A stretch of DNA of 64,000 nt. It comes from Kocuria sp. (GTDB lineage: Bacteria; Actinomycetota; Actinomycetes; Actinomycetales; Micrococcaceae). How positions within the stretch are numbered: the stretch's first letter is position 1; each line of letters begins with the position of its first letter. Position numbers and translations under genes: made by a program. Under the pieces are notes generated by a model. That model had not been told where the DNA came from. It did not search any database and saw only the letters and a program-made list of their open reading frames with translations. The stretch spans positions 248,001 through 312,000 of the forward strand of contig JAUNHG010000002.1 of the NCBI GenBank assembly GCA_030524035.1, given 5' to 3'. This document shows positions 47,319-57,566 of this stretch, piece after piece.

Positions 47319-47674
47319 GTCTTTCCTCGACGACCAGAGGAGGAGCACAGAGCGCATCAGGATCCGTTGAGAAGGGGTCCGCCGTGAGCACAATCAGGAT
47401 TGGGTCATCGCGCCTGGATACCTCCAAGACTGCTTATACGTATACTCGAAGGCCCACATACGCAGCGTAGTAAGTCTGTAGGCGCGTGTTGGGGGACGGG
47501 GAGCCGTCCACTAGGCAGTACGTTGTTTTCTTGAGTAACTAACCCCGATTTTCGTCCACCGCCCAGGGGACGGATAAATGCAGGCTGAATGGACTAGTCA
47601 GGAGGGGGTTCACGATGTGTCAAGATTTCTGTCAGATGTACTTTTACCTATCCACCTGACGACGGATGTGACCG
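47319..47674. other. Intergenic region without recognisable gene
   Basis: About 355 bp before the acyltransferase-like gene. I find no protein gene, tRNA or known riboswitch. GGACGGGGAGCCGTCC near 47,497-47,512 forms a small inverted repeat. It may be the promoter and leader of the next gene. Confidence 0.4.
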
Positions 47675-49009
47675 ATGTCCCAGGACAGCTTGTACCGGAC
47701 GGTTCGTGCTGAACCGCGTGATTATCGCGCCCATGGAACGGTTCGTGGTGGCTCTTTCCGCGGCGAACGTTTGAGCAGCGCCACCCCTGGGGACCTGTAC
47801 TACAGCGTTTTTGACGACGACCCCATTCGCACGCTGTCCGTATCGTCGTACCTCGTACGGGATGCCACTGTGGGTGAGCAGGCAAGTGGCGCACTGTCGT
47901 CGGTCTTGACCCTGAATAGACAGCAGCGGGGAAACCTGGTGATTCTCCGAACGGTACTCGCCCTGCTCTTTGCATTATGCCTTGCATTGGCTTTGAGCGA
48001 CGCCGCCGCCCAGCAGTCGCAGAATGCGTGGATAGGTCGCGCAACCGAACTAGGACTACCGGCGTTTATTGGCCAGATTTCATTGGGCGGCATTTTTGTG
48101 CTCACCGGGATCCTGACCACGCACCATTACATCCACGCATCGCCCCGCACAGTCTGGGCTGATTTGGTCGCTCATGCGACGGGGACTTCTTTGACCACCC
48201 TAATCCCAGGGGTCACGTTGGTTGTTGTGCTTGCGGATGCCGTGGCACCCTCCACCGTGTTTAAGGTGGCACTCACCGTTTTGCCAGCATGGATTGTGGG
48301 GTGCGTGACCATTGCCCTGTTGGTCCGCCACCCGTGGGCGCAAATACATATGGCACGCATTGCCCCCGCCCTCCTGGTCGTAGCCATGGGGTTTTCCTGG
48401 GTGGTGGGGGTTGTGCTGTCCCGATCTGCACCCCCCGTGGGGTCTGCGCTCTGGGGAGAGCCCACATTCTCGTGGTCACAGACTCTCACCTGTATGGCGC
48501 ATCTGAGCTCATACTTCTTCGCCGGAAGTTTTGTTGTGGGAATAGGAGGGGCGTTGCTGAAACGTCCTTCCCTGTTGCGTTTTTTGCTCCCTGTGCTCGG
48601 TGCGATCATGTTTGTGGTGTTGCTCCCGCTAGCCATGGCGGGCGTGGACATCGGTCAGCCTTTCCTGGCGTTGGCGCTACTACCCGCCGTCATTATTCCT
48701 ATGCCGCAGTGGTTGCGTGCGCAGGATTTATGGCTTGGCATAGTGCTGTACGGGTGGCCCGTGCACCTAGTTCTTTTGCTCATGGGAGCATCTGAGTGGG
48801 ATACGGCAATCACCGCCGTGGTTGTCGTGAGCTCTGCGGTGTTGCTGTCGGTATTGTCGTGGTGGTTTATTCAAAAACCCCTCACAGATAAGTTTGTTGG
48901 CTCCGTGGACGATGCCCAACCGACAGAAGAGGCGAAGGCTCCACAGCAGGCACCCGTATCCGCTCGATTCCGTTGGTTGGCTCTGGCTGAAGGCGAAGAT
49001 TTTGCGTGA
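47675..49009 (+). CDS. Multi-span membrane protein, acyltransferase-3-like
   Basis: 444 residues. A polar N-terminal segment of about 85 residues precedes ten or so membrane helices. The end LWLGIVLYGWPVHLVLLL and VLSWWFIQKPLTDKF resembles the last helices of acyltransferase-3 (O-acetyltransferase) proteins (G-x-x-LYGWPV and W-x-I-x-K-P motifs). The usual catalytic histidine region near helix 1 is not clearly present, so the function may have diverged. It stands alone between the nrd terminator and a nucleosidase gene. Confidence 0.5.
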   Translation: MSQDSLYRTVRAEPRDYRAHGTVRGGSFRGERLSSATPGDLYYSVFDDDPIRTLSVSSYLVRDATVGEQASGALSSVLTLNRQQRGNLVILRTVLALLFALCLALALSDAAAQQSQNAWIGRATELGLPAFIGQISLGGIFVLTGILTTHHYIHASPRTVWADLVAHATGTSLTTLIPGVTLVVVLADAVAPSTVFKVALTVLPAWIVGCVTIALLVRHPWAQIHMARIAPALLVVAMGFSWVVGVVLSRSAPPVGSALWGEPTFSWSQTLTCMAHLSSYFFAGSFVVGIGGALLKRPSLLRFLLPVLGAIMFVVLLPLAMAGVDIGQPFLALALLPAVIIPMPQWLRAQDLWLGIVLYGWPVHLVLLLMGASEWDTAITAVVVVSSAVLLSVLSWWFIQKPLTDKFVGSVDDAQPTEEAKAPQQAPVSARFRWLALAEGEDFA

Positions 49010-49068
49010 CCCGAACGCTGTGCTGAACTTCCGGGCAATGACCCCAAAGTCCTAATACAGTGGCACGT

Positions 49069-49659
49069 ATGAGTGCTTTCCTGGTGGTTGCCGCCCACCC
49101 TGCTGAGACTGCGCATCTTCCGCCGGATACAGATGTGGTGCTCACTGGCATTGGTATGTCCCGCGCCGCCACCTGCGTTACTCGCGCCATCATGCAGCGC
49201 TGCCCGACCCCTGAAGAACGGTCCAAGCTGACGCTGGTGAACCTTGGAAGCTGTGGTGGGCTCGCCCCAACAGCCCACGGGATTTTTGAGCCATCCACGG
49301 TGATCAACAGAGATATTGATGGTGATTCGATGCGTGCCTTGGGGACAGATCCGCAGGATTCCATACCTTTGGCCGACCTAGGACAACCGGGAGATGGGTC
49401 AGTCTTGGCTACCGGGGACTCTTTCATCGCTGACGACGCGGTACGCGATGCGTTGGCGCAACGCGCAGACCTTGTGGACATGGAAGGATTTGCGGTGGCC
49501 GTGGCCTGCCGCGAACTCGGGGTGAGGTTACGGATGGTCAAACATATTTCCGATCATGCCGATGAACAAGCCCTTGCCTGGGCCGACCAAGTGGACCAGT
49601 CAGCGCGGGCATTAGCCCGGTGGTGGGTGGACTTTCAGGCAGAGCAGAGCCGGGCGTGA
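49069..49659 (+). CDS. Nucleosidase of the MTA/SAH/futalosine type
   Basis: 196 residues of the PNP/UDP phosphorylase fold. GIGMSRAATCVTRAI, VNLGSCGGL and the substrate-binding region VDMEGFAVAVACRE (MExxA-type catalytic context), then MVKHISDHAD with the catalytic aspartate, are typical of 5'-methylthioadenosine/SAH nucleosidases and futalosine hydrolases. Which substrate is used cannot be decided; no menaquinone futalosine genes are nearby. ATG 49069 is used, GTG 49060 is an alternative. The stop overlaps the next gene. Confidence 0.78.
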   Translation: MSAFLVVAAHPAETAHLPPDTDVVLTGIGMSRAATCVTRAIMQRCPTPEERSKLTLVNLGSCGGLAPTAHGIFEPSTVINRDIDGDSMRALGTDPQDSIPLADLGQPGDGSVLATGDSFIADDAVRDALAQRADLVDMEGFAVAVACRELGVRLRMVKHISDHADEQALAWADQVDQSARALARWWVDFQAEQSRA

Positions 49660-50384
49660 AACTCATCCGTCAACGCGAGTCCCTGGGGGCCGCCCAAGAC
49701 TACCGGGCGGGGCAAAACATCCTGCGTGCGGTGCGTACTGGTAACGCCGGACCGGTGCTGCGCATATATCAGCCCCGACCCACGGTGGCATTTGGCCGCA
49801 GGGACGAATTGCTCCCTGGCTTCAGTGCCGCAGAGCGGGCCGTCACCCGCGCTGGTTATACACCGTTGGTCCGTGATGTTGGGGGGCGTGCGGCTGCTTA
49901 CCACCGAGGCTGCTTGGTGATTGATCACATCGAACCTGATCCGGACCCTAAAAGCGGCATCCAAGAACGCTACCGATTGTTTGCTGACATGGTGGTAGCA
50001 GCTTTCGAAGAACTGGAATTCCCAGCTGAGGTGGGGGAAATACCTGGCGAGTACTGCCCAGGAAAATACAGTGTGCATTCCACGGGATCACTACAGGGCG
50101 CCACCACCCAGCCCATTAAATTGGCGGGGTCAGCTCAACGTATTGTGCAAGGTGCCTGGTATTTTTCCACGGTGGTGGTGGTTGAACAGTCGGAACCACT
50201 GCGGTCGGTCCTGACCGATACCTACCGGCGGTTGGGCTTGGAATGGAACCCGGCCACAGCTGGTGCTGTGGAAGACCTGCGCCCAGGAACACAGGTCAGC
50301 GACGTGGAAGCTGCTTTACGCAAAGTTTATGGGATGTATGCCCGGTACATGGGGTATGGGTCTCTCCAAGAACAAGCGTTGTGA
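49656..50384 (+). CDS. Lipoate--protein ligase A family protein
   Basis: 242 residues starting with GTG 49656, which overlaps the nucleosidase stop as GTGA. Family features: IYQPRPTVAFGRRDEL, RDVGGRAAAYHRG (RxxGG-like motif), and the catalytic-lysine context IKLAGSAQRIVQGAWYFST. Such proteins attach or transfer lipoyl or octanoyl groups to E2/GcvH domains. Whether this one is a ligase or an octanoyltransferase is not clear. No lipoylated-domain gene is near. Confidence 0.8.
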   Translation: MKLIRQRESLGAAQDYRAGQNILRAVRTGNAGPVLRIYQPRPTVAFGRRDELLPGFSAAERAVTRAGYTPLVRDVGGRAAAYHRGCLVIDHIEPDPDPKSGIQERYRLFADMVVAAFEELEFPAEVGEIPGEYCPGKYSVHSTGSLQGATTQPIKLAGSAQRIVQGAWYFSTVVVVEQSEPLRSVLTDTYRRLGLEWNPATAGAVEDLRPGTQVSDVEAALRKVYGMYARYMGYGSLQEQAL

Positions 50385-50462
50385 CCCTGGGCCGGTAGGA
50401 TCATGTGGGTCGAGCGCGGCCCCGGTACGGTCGCCCCCATCGTTGAAAGGCACAACACCCCC

Positions 50463-52568
50463 ATGAGCGATCAGGTCCTTGAACCCGGCCCCACCATCAC
50501 GGTCACCATCGACGGTCACACCCGTCAAGTTGCGGCAGGTTCCACAGCCGCGGACCTCTACGCTGATAACCGTGATGTGGTGGTGGCCCATATCAACGGC
50601 ACGCTCAAGGACCTTTCCACCCCATTGGCTGATGCTGACACCGTCACGCGGGTGTTGCTCTCTGATCCCGAAGGGCTTGACGTGTTACGGCACTCCACCG
50701 CACACGTAATGGCACAAGCCGTTCAGGAATTGAAGCAAGAAGCAAAACTGGGGATCGGCCCGTATATCACAGATGGTTTTTATTTTGACTTTGAAGTCGA
50801 TGATGCCTTTACCCCGGAAGATCTTCAAGCGATTGAAAAGCGCATGCAGAAGATCATCAACTCCACCCAAAGTTTTCGGCGGCGTGAAGTCACCCACGAC
50901 GAAGCTTTAATGGAGATGGCGGATGAACCATACAAGCTGGAACTCATTGGATTAGCCCACGGGCCTGGTTCGGGGGCCGAACGCATTTCCGTAGAAGCTG
51001 CTGCTGATGGCGCATCCCAAGAAGTGGGCGGTGCGGAACTGAGCATTTACGACAACGTAGACCGTAAAACAGGGGAGGTTGTATGGCGGGACCTATGCCG
51101 CGGACCTCACCTGCCCCACACCAAGATCATTGGCAACGGATTTGCTCTGATGCGTTCGGCGGCGGCTTACTGGCGCGGTTCTGAGAAAAATAAGCAGCTC
51201 CAGCGCATTTACGGTACTGCCTGGCCTACCAAGGACGAGCTCAAGGCGTATAAGGAGCGTTTGGCCGAGGCCGAGCGTCGTGATCACCGTCGACTAGGCA
51301 CTGAACTTGATCTTTTTTCCTTCCCGGATGACATCGGATCAGGGCTGGCGGTGTTTCACCCCCGTGGTGGTTTAATCCGGATGGAAATGGAAAACTTGTC
51401 CCGGCAGCAGCATCTCAAAGCTGGGTATTCATTCGTCAACACCCCGCATATCACTAAGTCCAACCTTTTTGAACGGTCTGGTCACCTGGGCTTTTATAAG
51501 GACGGAATGTACCCGCCCATGCACATGGACCAGGAGGTGGATGCAGAAGGCAACATCACCAAACAGGGTGCGGACTATTACCTCAAGCCCATGAATTGTC
51601 CCATGCATAACCTGGTGTTTAATTCGAGGGGACGTTCATACCGTGAATTACCCCTACGGATCTTTGAATTCGGCACTGTGTACCGCAATGAAAAGTCGGG
51701 TGTGGTACATGGACTGACCCGTGCTCGTGGTTTCACGCAGGATGATGCTCACATTTACTGCACCCGTGAGCAGATGAAAGATGAACTCACGGCTACTTTA
51801 CGGTTCGTCTTGGATCTCCTTACCGCGTACGGACTTACGGATTTTTACCTAGAGTTATCCACCCGCGACCCGGAAAAGTCGATTGGTGATGACCATACCT
51901 GGGAAGAAGCCACTCGAACCTTAGAAGAGGTTGCCGCTGAATCAGGATTAGAGCTGGTTGCAGATCCCGAAGGGGCTGCTTTTTACGGCCCCAAGATTTC
52001 CGTGCAGGCCAAGGACGCCATCGGGCGCACCTGGCAAATGTCCACTATTCAACTGGACTTTATGATGCCGGAGCGGTTTGACCTGGAATACACTGCAGCC
52101 GATGGCACACGACAGCGGCCGGTTATGATTCACCGCGCCCTGTTTGGGTCCATAGAGCGTTTCTTTGGGGTACTCACCGAACACTACGCGGGTGCTTTCC
52201 CCGCGTGGTTATCACCGGAGCAAGTGCGGGCCATTCCGGTGGCGGATGCCTTTGACGATTACCTACATGATGTGGTGGATCGTCTGCGGGCCGCCGGTGT
52301 GCGCGCGGAACTGGATGCGTCCTCTGACCGGTTCCCCAAAAAAATCCGTACCGCGTCCAAGGACAAAGTACCGTTTGTGCTCATTGCCGGTGGTGATGAT
52401 GCTGACGCTGGAGCAGTGTCCTTCCGCTACCGGGACGGTTCGCAGGAAAACGGTGTGCCCTTGGACGAGGCGATCACGCGAATCACCGCCCACGTGACGA
52501 ACCGGGTTAATACGGACCCTTCCCCCGCAGAGGCCGTGGCACAGAATCCGGAGGCTGGGCAAGAATGA
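50463..52568 (+). CDS. thrS: Threonyl-tRNA synthetase
   Basis: 701 residues. Domains in order: TGS ([16 protein letters not shown]), the second-additional editing domain with [10 protein letters not shown] and the zinc-type cysteine/histidine site ([11 protein letters not shown]), the class II catalytic core ([37 protein letters not shown]), and the C-terminal anticodon domain. ATG 50463 with GAAAGG upstream; an open extension to 50403 is not credible. It overlaps the HIT gene by 4 bp. No T-box leader is visible in the 78-bp upstream gap. Confidence 0.97.
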   Translation: MSDQVLEPGPTITVTIDGHTRQVAAGSTAADLYADNRDVVVAHINGTLKDLSTPLADADTVTRVLLSDPEGLDVLRHSTAHVMAQAVQELKQEAKLGIGPYITDGFYFDFEVDDAFTPEDLQAIEKRMQKIINSTQSFRRREVTHDEALMEMADEPYKLELIGLAHGPGSGAERISVEAAADGASQEVGGAELSIYDNVDRKTGEVVWRDLCRGPHLPHTKIIGNGFALMRSAAAYWRGSEKNKQLQRIYGTAWPTKDELKAYKERLAEAERRDHRRLGTELDLFSFPDDIGSGLAVFHPRGGLIRMEMENLSRQQHLKAGYSFVNTPHITKSNLFERSGHLGFYKDGMYPPMHMDQEVDAEGNITKQGADYYLKPMNCPMHNLVFNSRGRSYRELPLRIFEFGTVYRNEKSGVVHGLTRARGFTQDDAHIYCTREQMKDELTATLRFVLDLLTAYGLTDFYLELSTRDPEKSIGDDHTWEEATRTLEEVAAESGLELVADPEGAAFYGPKISVQAKDAIGRTWQMSTIQLDFMMPERFDLEYTAADGTRQRPVMIHRALFGSIERFFGVLTEHYAGAFPAWLSPEQVRAIPVADAFDDYLHDVVDRLRAAGVRAELDASSDRFPKKIRTASKDKVPFVLIAGGDDADAGAVSFRYRDGSQENGVPLDEAITRITAHVTNRVNTDPSPAEAVAQNPEAGQE

Positions 52569-53143
52569 CTGAACATCAGGCACCCCATGGGTGGATTCGT
52601 CAAGACGATTTCCCGTTACCCGGGGTGCCTGATGCTTTCCAGCGGCTATGGACCCCGCACCGCCTGGCATATGTGCGGGGTGAAGATACCTCTGTGCCGG
52701 TGAAACCCGGATGCCCATTCTGCTCAGGCCCTGAGTACCAGGACGATGATTCGCTGATCGTTCACCGTGGTCAGCACTGCTTTGTGATCCTCAACCTGTT
52801 CCCTTATAACCCGGGCCATCTGTTGGTGTGCCCGTACCGACATGTCGCTGATCTGGTGGATTTGAGTCATGCGGAACTTACGGAGCTGATGAAGCTGACC
52901 CGGGATGCGGTGACGGCGGTGCGTGCGGCATCCTCGCCGGATGCTTTTAATACTGGGTTAAATCTGGGGGAGGCGGCTGGCGGGTCTCTATCTGCCCATC
53001 TGCACATGCATGTGGTGCCGCGGTGGAACGGGGACGCTAACTTTATGCCGGTGACCGCAGGCACCAAGGCCATGATGGACACTCTAGGTTCCACCTGGGA
53101 ACTTATCCGAGCCTCGTGGATAGAGGCAGAAAACTCGTCGTGA
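52565..53143 (+). CDS. HIT-family hydrolase (AP4A phosphorylase-like)
   Basis: 192 residues with the histidine triad [10 protein letters not shown] and an N-terminal CPFC pair. [21 protein letters not shown] is characteristic of actinobacterial HIT proteins encoded next to thrS, related to AP4A phosphorylase of mycobacteria. It probably degrades dinucleoside polyphosphates that synthetases make. The ATGA overlap with thrS indicates coupled translation. Confidence 0.9.
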   Translation: MTEHQAPHGWIRQDDFPLPGVPDAFQRLWTPHRLAYVRGEDTSVPVKPGCPFCSGPEYQDDDSLIVHRGQHCFVILNLFPYNPGHLLVCPYRHVADLVDLSHAELTELMKLTRDAVTAVRAASSPDAFNTGLNLGEAAGGSLSAHLHMHVVPRWNGDANFMPVTAGTKAMMDTLGSTWELIRASWIEAENSS

Positions 53144-53219
53144 AATGTGATGACGAACAGCCCCACACGCGGCGGTGGCTCGTTCATGGCACTTCCGTGA
53201 CCCCCTTATGCTGTTTCTT

Positions 53220-54524
53220 ATGTCCAGACCACTCGTGAGGCTCCTGGGCCAGGGGGTGCGTGCGGCCACTGCGTTACGTGGAGGCGGCTCAGCATTCCCA
53301 GGCCTGGTGATGGAAAAACTGCATCCCCGGTTCGTTGCCGAAGAACTTGCCCGTCTACCGCACGGTGTGGTGGTTGTTTCCGGCACTAACGGTAAGACCA
53401 CCACCACCAAAATGGCCGTGCAGTTATTGGAGTCTCAGGGCCTGAAAGTGTTCACTAACCGCACGGGGTCGAACTTTGTGCGGGGGGTGGCGGCGGCTTT
53501 ACTGGAACAGATTTCCCTGACCGGTAAATTTGACGCGGATATTGCTGTTCTGGAACTCGACGAAGCCCACGCCGTGCACTTTGTGCGAGAGGTCAAACCG
53601 CGGTTTTCTCTTCTCTTGAATGTGATGCGCGACCAGCTGGACCGGTTTGGAGAAATTGACACCACCCGCCGGATGCTTGCACAGGTAGCTGCCGCAACCA
53701 CCGATGCGGTGATTCTGAATCGGGAAGATCCCCGCATCGCATCGCTCGCGGAATCAGTACAGCCTGGAACACGGGTGCTGTGGTACGGATTATCGGATCA
53801 GTTACGCCCCATGTTCCCGTCCGATGACGATATGCGCAGTGGGCAAACCTCTACGGCAGGTGATCCGCAACAATCCACCAGGCCCGATGCTGTAGTGGAG
53901 CTGACCGATTTTGATGCCACGGACGTGACGTTCACCGTCCAAGGGGATCCCGCGCAGGCCACGGTGCACCTGTACGGCGTGTATAACGTGTACAACGCAG
54001 CGGGGGCATTGGCGTTGGCGCTGACCGTGCTGCAGAACAGTCCTGCAGGATCAGGTACTGATGTTGCAGGACTGTTAGACGAACTGTCACGGGTGACCCC
54101 AGCCTTTGGCCGCGGGGAAACCATTATGGTGCAAGGTAGCCCACTGCAATTGCTGTTGGTGAAGAATCCTGCGGGTTTCCGGCTTTCTCTGGCCTCAGCA
54201 AAGCCTGAGTCCTACGCGACCATGATTGCCATTAACGACGAATACGCGGATGGCCGTGACGTTTCATGGTTGTGGGACGTCGATTTTGACTCCTTGCGTG
54301 ATGGCGGGGTGGATGTGGTGACCGGTACACGTGCCTGGGATATGGCCTTACGGCTGGACTATGACCAAGTGCCGGTAACGGCAGTCGAACCCGAGCTTGA
54401 GGAAGCCCTCACACAATGTATTGTCGCCGCTGATGGGCGGCCCATGCGAGTGTTCTGCACCTATACCGCGATGTTGTCCTTGCGCCGTGCGTTGCGCGCT
54501 ATTACTGAGGTTCCGGAGATCTGA
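53220..54524 (+). CDS. murT: Lipid II isoglutaminyl synthase subunit MurT
   Basis: Mur-ligase-like subunit that with GatD amidates the alpha-carboxyl of D-Glu in lipid II. About 434 residues. ATP loop SGTNGKTTTTKM, FTNRTGSNFVRG, LELDEAHAVHFV, VMRDQLDRFGEID, and the DUF1727 region (RLSLASAKPESYATMIAIND; SWLWDVDFDSL). The four-cysteine zinc ribbon described in firmicute MurT is not visible in the insertion after YGLSDQ. Start ambiguous: ATG 53208 or 53220, or GTG 53175. gatD follows after 3 bp. Confidence 0.92.
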   Translation: MSRPLVRLLGQGVRAATALRGGGSAFPGLVMEKLHPRFVAEELARLPHGVVVVSGTNGKTTTTKMAVQLLESQGLKVFTNRTGSNFVRGVAAALLEQISLTGKFDADIAVLELDEAHAVHFVREVKPRFSLLLNVMRDQLDRFGEIDTTRRMLAQVAAATTDAVILNREDPRIASLAESVQPGTRVLWYGLSDQLRPMFPSDDDMRSGQTSTAGDPQQSTRPDAVVELTDFDATDVTFTVQGDPAQATVHLYGVYNVYNAAGALALALTVLQNSPAGSGTDVAGLLDELSRVTPAFGRGETIMVQGSPLQLLLVKNPAGFRLSLASAKPESYATMIAINDEYADGRDVSWLWDVDFDSLRDGGVDVVTGTRAWDMALRLDYDQVPVTAVEPELEEALTQCIVAADGRPMRVFCTYTAMLSLRRALRAITEVPEI

Positions 54525-54527
54525 CTG

Positions 54528-55319
54528 ATGACCACTACAGATTCCACGTTTCCACAAAGTCCGGGCTCGGGTTCGCCGATGGGTGAGTATCAACTGGGTG
54601 AACGAGGCGCTATAACGGTGGTGCAACTTTATCCCCGTGACATGAATATCTATGGGGACTGGGGCAACACCCTGACTTTAAAACGCCGTCTGGAGCGACG
54701 CGGGTACCAGGTCGCTGTCACTGATTACAACCCCGGGGATACCTTCCCCTCGGACGGGGATATTTTTGTCGGTGGTGGCGGGCAGGATTCCGGCCAGTTC
54801 CGGGTCATGGAGGATCTGCAGCGGATCAAGCCTGCGCTGCACGAACTGGTGGATGACGGCGCCCCCATGCTCACGATCTGTGGTCTTTACCAGCTTTTTG
54901 GTCACGAATTCCGCACTATCGGTGGTCAGACCCTGGAAGGCATTGGCATTTTTGACCTCACGACGGTTGGTGGGGAATCCCGGTTGATTGGCAATATCGT
55001 CACTGAGTCACCCCAGTTTGGCACCATCGTCGGTTATGAAAACCATTCCGGGCTGACCCGGCTGGGGGTCGGACAAAAACCTTTGGGGCAGGTGATCCGT
55101 GGTGCCGGTAACGATGGGGAGGACGGTACGGAAGGTGCAATCACCCGTGAGGTGATTGGTACGTATCTGCACGGGTCGCTGTTGCCCAAGAACCCCGCGA
55201 TTGCTGATCATCTGATTGCCACAGCTGTGCGGCGTCGGTATTCCCACGACGATTTGGAACCACTCAACGACACTCTGGCTACTAAAGCGCGCAACGTGGC
55301 ACAGTCACGGCCACGCTGA
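54528..55319 (+). CDS. gatD: Lipid II isoglutaminyl synthase glutaminase subunit GatD
   Basis: 263 residues of the class I glutamine amidotransferase fold, CobB/CobQ type. VVQLYPRDMNIYGDWGNTL near the start, the nucleophile in LTICGLYQLFG, NHSGLTRLG and the catalytic His in GTYLHGSLLPKNP. It supplies ammonia to MurT. The first 25 residues are a polar extension; a later in-frame ATG at MGEYQLGE is possible. Confidence 0.93.
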   Translation: MTTTDSTFPQSPGSGSPMGEYQLGERGAITVVQLYPRDMNIYGDWGNTLTLKRRLERRGYQVAVTDYNPGDTFPSDGDIFVGGGGQDSGQFRVMEDLQRIKPALHELVDDGAPMLTICGLYQLFGHEFRTIGGQTLEGIGIFDLTTVGGESRLIGNIVTESPQFGTIVGYENHSGLTRLGVGQKPLGQVIRGAGNDGEDGTEGAITREVIGTYLHGSLLPKNPAIADHLIATAVRRRYSHDDLEPLNDTLATKARNVAQSRPR

Positions 55320-55386
55320 ACACTGCCCGCTAGACTGGCAGGCGGATTCCCGATGCCCGTCAGACACACACCTATAGGAGGCACGC

Positions 55387-56148
55387 ATGGCAGGTCACTC
55401 CAAATGGGCCACCACCAAACACAAAAAGGCCGTGATTGACGCCAGACGAGCCAAGGCTTTTGCCAAGTACATTAAGGGCATTGAAGTCGCTGCTCGCCAA
55501 GGTGGCCCAGATACCGCTGGTAACCCTGCTTTGGAACTTGCTGTGTCCAAAGCTAAAAAGAACTCCGTGCCGAATGACAATATTGACCGCGCTATTAAGC
55601 GTGGGGCTGGTTTGACCGGCGAAGTTATCGATTATTCGGAGATTTTTTATGAGGCCCGCGGCCCGCAAGGGTCTGCACTTTACATTGAATGTTTAACGGA
55701 TAATAAGAATCGCGCGGCTTCTGACGTCCGTGTAGCCGTTACTCGCAATGGTGGCAGCATGGCGGATCCCGGGTCAGTGGTTTTCATGTTTGAACGCAAG
55801 GGCGTGGCTGAAGTCGCCAAGAGTGATGGCTTGACGGAAGACGACGTCCTGATGGCCGTGTTAGATGCTGGCGTGGAAGAAGTCGTGGAAGAAGACGAAG
55901 TCTTCGAAGTGGTGTGTGAAGCCACGGACTTGCCTGCTGTCCGCGCTGCCTTGGACGAAGCGGGGTTGGAATACAACAACGACGATCCTGTTTTCCGCGC
56001 CAATATGAGCGTTGATTTGGATGTGGAAGGCGCCAAGACTTTCCTGCGGTTGGCCGACGCGGTTGAGGCGCTCGACGACGTCCAGAATGTCTACTCCAAT
56101 GCCCAGATTTCCCCGGATGTGCTAACTCAGTTGGAAGAACAGGACTGA
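55387..56148 (+). CDS. YebC/PmpR family transcription/translation factor
   Basis: 253 residues with the conserved start [21 protein letters not shown] and the acidic middle domain ([20 protein letters not shown]). YebC proteins were viewed as DNA-binding regulators; recent work links them to resolving ribosome stalling. Located directly before ruvC with no gap, as in most Actinobacteria. Confidence 0.96.
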   Translation: MAGHSKWATTKHKKAVIDARRAKAFAKYIKGIEVAARQGGPDTAGNPALELAVSKAKKNSVPNDNIDRAIKRGAGLTGEVIDYSEIFYEARGPQGSALYIECLTDNKNRAASDVRVAVTRNGGSMADPGSVVFMFERKGVAEVAKSDGLTEDDVLMAVLDAGVEEVVEEDEVFEVVCEATDLPAVRAALDEAGLEYNNDDPVFRANMSVDLDVEGAKTFLRLADAVEALDDVQNVYSNAQISPDVLTQLEEQD

Positions 56149-56790
56149 ATGTCTGCCTCTGAGCAGGTCATCCTGGGGGTTGATCCCGGACTGACTCGCT
56201 GTGGTTTCGGCGTGGTGCGGATGCGTGCTAACCGCCAGGTGGAATGGGTGCATCACGAAGTACAGGGAACCAGCCCTGACCAGCCCTTGGAAGTGCGCAT
56301 TCTCAGTATTGCCCAGGCAGCAGAAGCCATGATGCAACGGTTCGCTCCGGATGTTTTGGCGATCGAACGACTTTTCGCTCAGAACAATGCACCCACCGTG
56401 GTGGGGACGGCGCAGGCATCCGGCGCAGTGATCGCCGAAGCCGCACGACGCCGTATTAACGTGGCGTGGCATACCCCTTCTGAGGTGAAAGCAGCTGTCA
56501 CAGGGGATGGTTCCGCGGACAAAAATGCTGTGACCCGCATGGTGGTGCGCATTCTGGGGTTGCAGGCTCCGCCCAAACCAGCCGACGCGGCGGATGCCAT
56601 AGCCATTGCGATTTGTCATGGGTGGCGCTCTGGTGTGGGGTCTGGTTATGACGCCCAGGTGGCTACAGCCACCCACCAGGGGGCACAAACTCGCATTGCT
56701 GAGCTCACGGCTGGTCGTGGGGCAGCGCTTACCCCTGCACAGAAAGCATGGAAGGCCGCAGAACAACGAGCCCGGCGCAACGGTAGATAA
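56149..56790 (+). CDS. ruvC: Holliday junction endonuclease RuvC
   Basis: Cuts Holliday junctions symmetrically. 213 residues with acidic catalytic positions in [22 protein letters not shown] and [16 protein letters not shown]-terminal tail of about 45 residues beyond the core ends RRNGR. The ATG directly follows the yebC stop. First gene of the ruvCAB set. Confidence 0.96.
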   Translation: MSASEQVILGVDPGLTRCGFGVVRMRANRQVEWVHHEVQGTSPDQPLEVRILSIAQAAEAMMQRFAPDVLAIERLFAQNNAPTVVGTAQASGAVIAEAARRRINVAWHTPSEVKAAVTGDGSADKNAVTRMVVRILGLQAPPKPADAADAIAIAICHGWRSGVGSGYDAQVATATHQGAQTRIAELTAGRGAALTPAQKAWKAAEQRARRNGR

Positions 56791-56889
56791 ACCGGGTGCG
56801 CGTTGTGCACTGCTAGCCTTGAATCTAATAGTACATATGTTCGATGTATTTCATGGGTTGACGGTAAAGCACGAAAGGACATCACACAC

Positions 56890-57543
56890 ATGATTGCTGC
56901 GGTGCGTGGGGAGGTTCTCCATAAGGGACTCAGTACCGTTGTGGTGGATGTTCATGGGTTGGGACTGGAAGTACACGTGACACCGGATACCCTTTCCGGT
57001 CTGCATCACGGTAGGGAGGCGCGGTTATTCACGACATACGTGGCGCGCCAGGATGACGCCCCCCTGCTTTTTGGATTTTCTTCCCTTGAGGAAAAAGAAG
57101 TCTTTGAAATTATGCTCAGTGTGTCCGGGGTGGGGCCACGGACGGCATTAGCCGTATTAGCCACGTTAGGGCCAGATGATGTCCGTTCGGCTATTGCTTC
57201 CGGGGACCCCAAACCTTTTACTGCCGTGGTGGGCATTGGGCCCAAAGGTGCCAAACGTATTGTGCTGGAGCTGGCGGGCAAACTTGTGCCCACGGAAACT
57301 GCGTCTATAACCGCTAAAGCGGCGAATTCAGCGCCACCGCAGTGGCGGGTTCATGTGACTGAAGCCCTGGTGAGCTTGGGATGGAACGATAAGGATGCGG
57401 CCCGGGCGATCGACGATGCCCTAACCGGACGGGAAGAACTTGTGGCTTCCGGTGACGTCGCGGCGATTTTGCGTACCGTTTTAGCCTGGTTGGGGTCGCG
57501 AGCGTCAACATCCCATAGCGCGGCCCAGGGGCAGGAGGCCTGA
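56890..57543 (+). CDS. ruvA: Holliday junction branch-migration protein RuvA
   Basis: 217 residues from ATG 56890 ([15 protein letters not shown]), with AAAGGAC 11 bp upstream. OB-fold N-terminus, helix-hairpin-helix motifs ([35 protein letters not shown]), and the C-terminal RuvB-binding domain ([19 protein letters not shown]). Forms the tetramer that holds the junction for RuvB. Confidence 0.96.
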   Translation: MIAAVRGEVLHKGLSTVVVDVHGLGLEVHVTPDTLSGLHHGREARLFTTYVARQDDAPLLFGFSSLEEKEVFEIMLSVSGVGPRTALAVLATLGPDDVRSAIASGDPKPFTAVVGIGPKGAKRIVLELAGKLVPTETASITAKAANSAPPQWRVHVTEALVSLGWNDKDAARAIDDALTGREELVASGDVAAILRTVLAWLGSRASTSHSAAQGQEA

Positions 57544-57566
57544 GATTGCTAGGAGAACGCGGAGCT

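Noticed and set aside
47319-47674. Riboswitch before the acyltransferase-like gene
   Set aside because: Small inverted repeats but no match to a riboswitch consensus I know.
50385-50462. T-box leader for thrS
   Set aside because: Only 78 bp of space and no recognisable T-box sequence or terminator.
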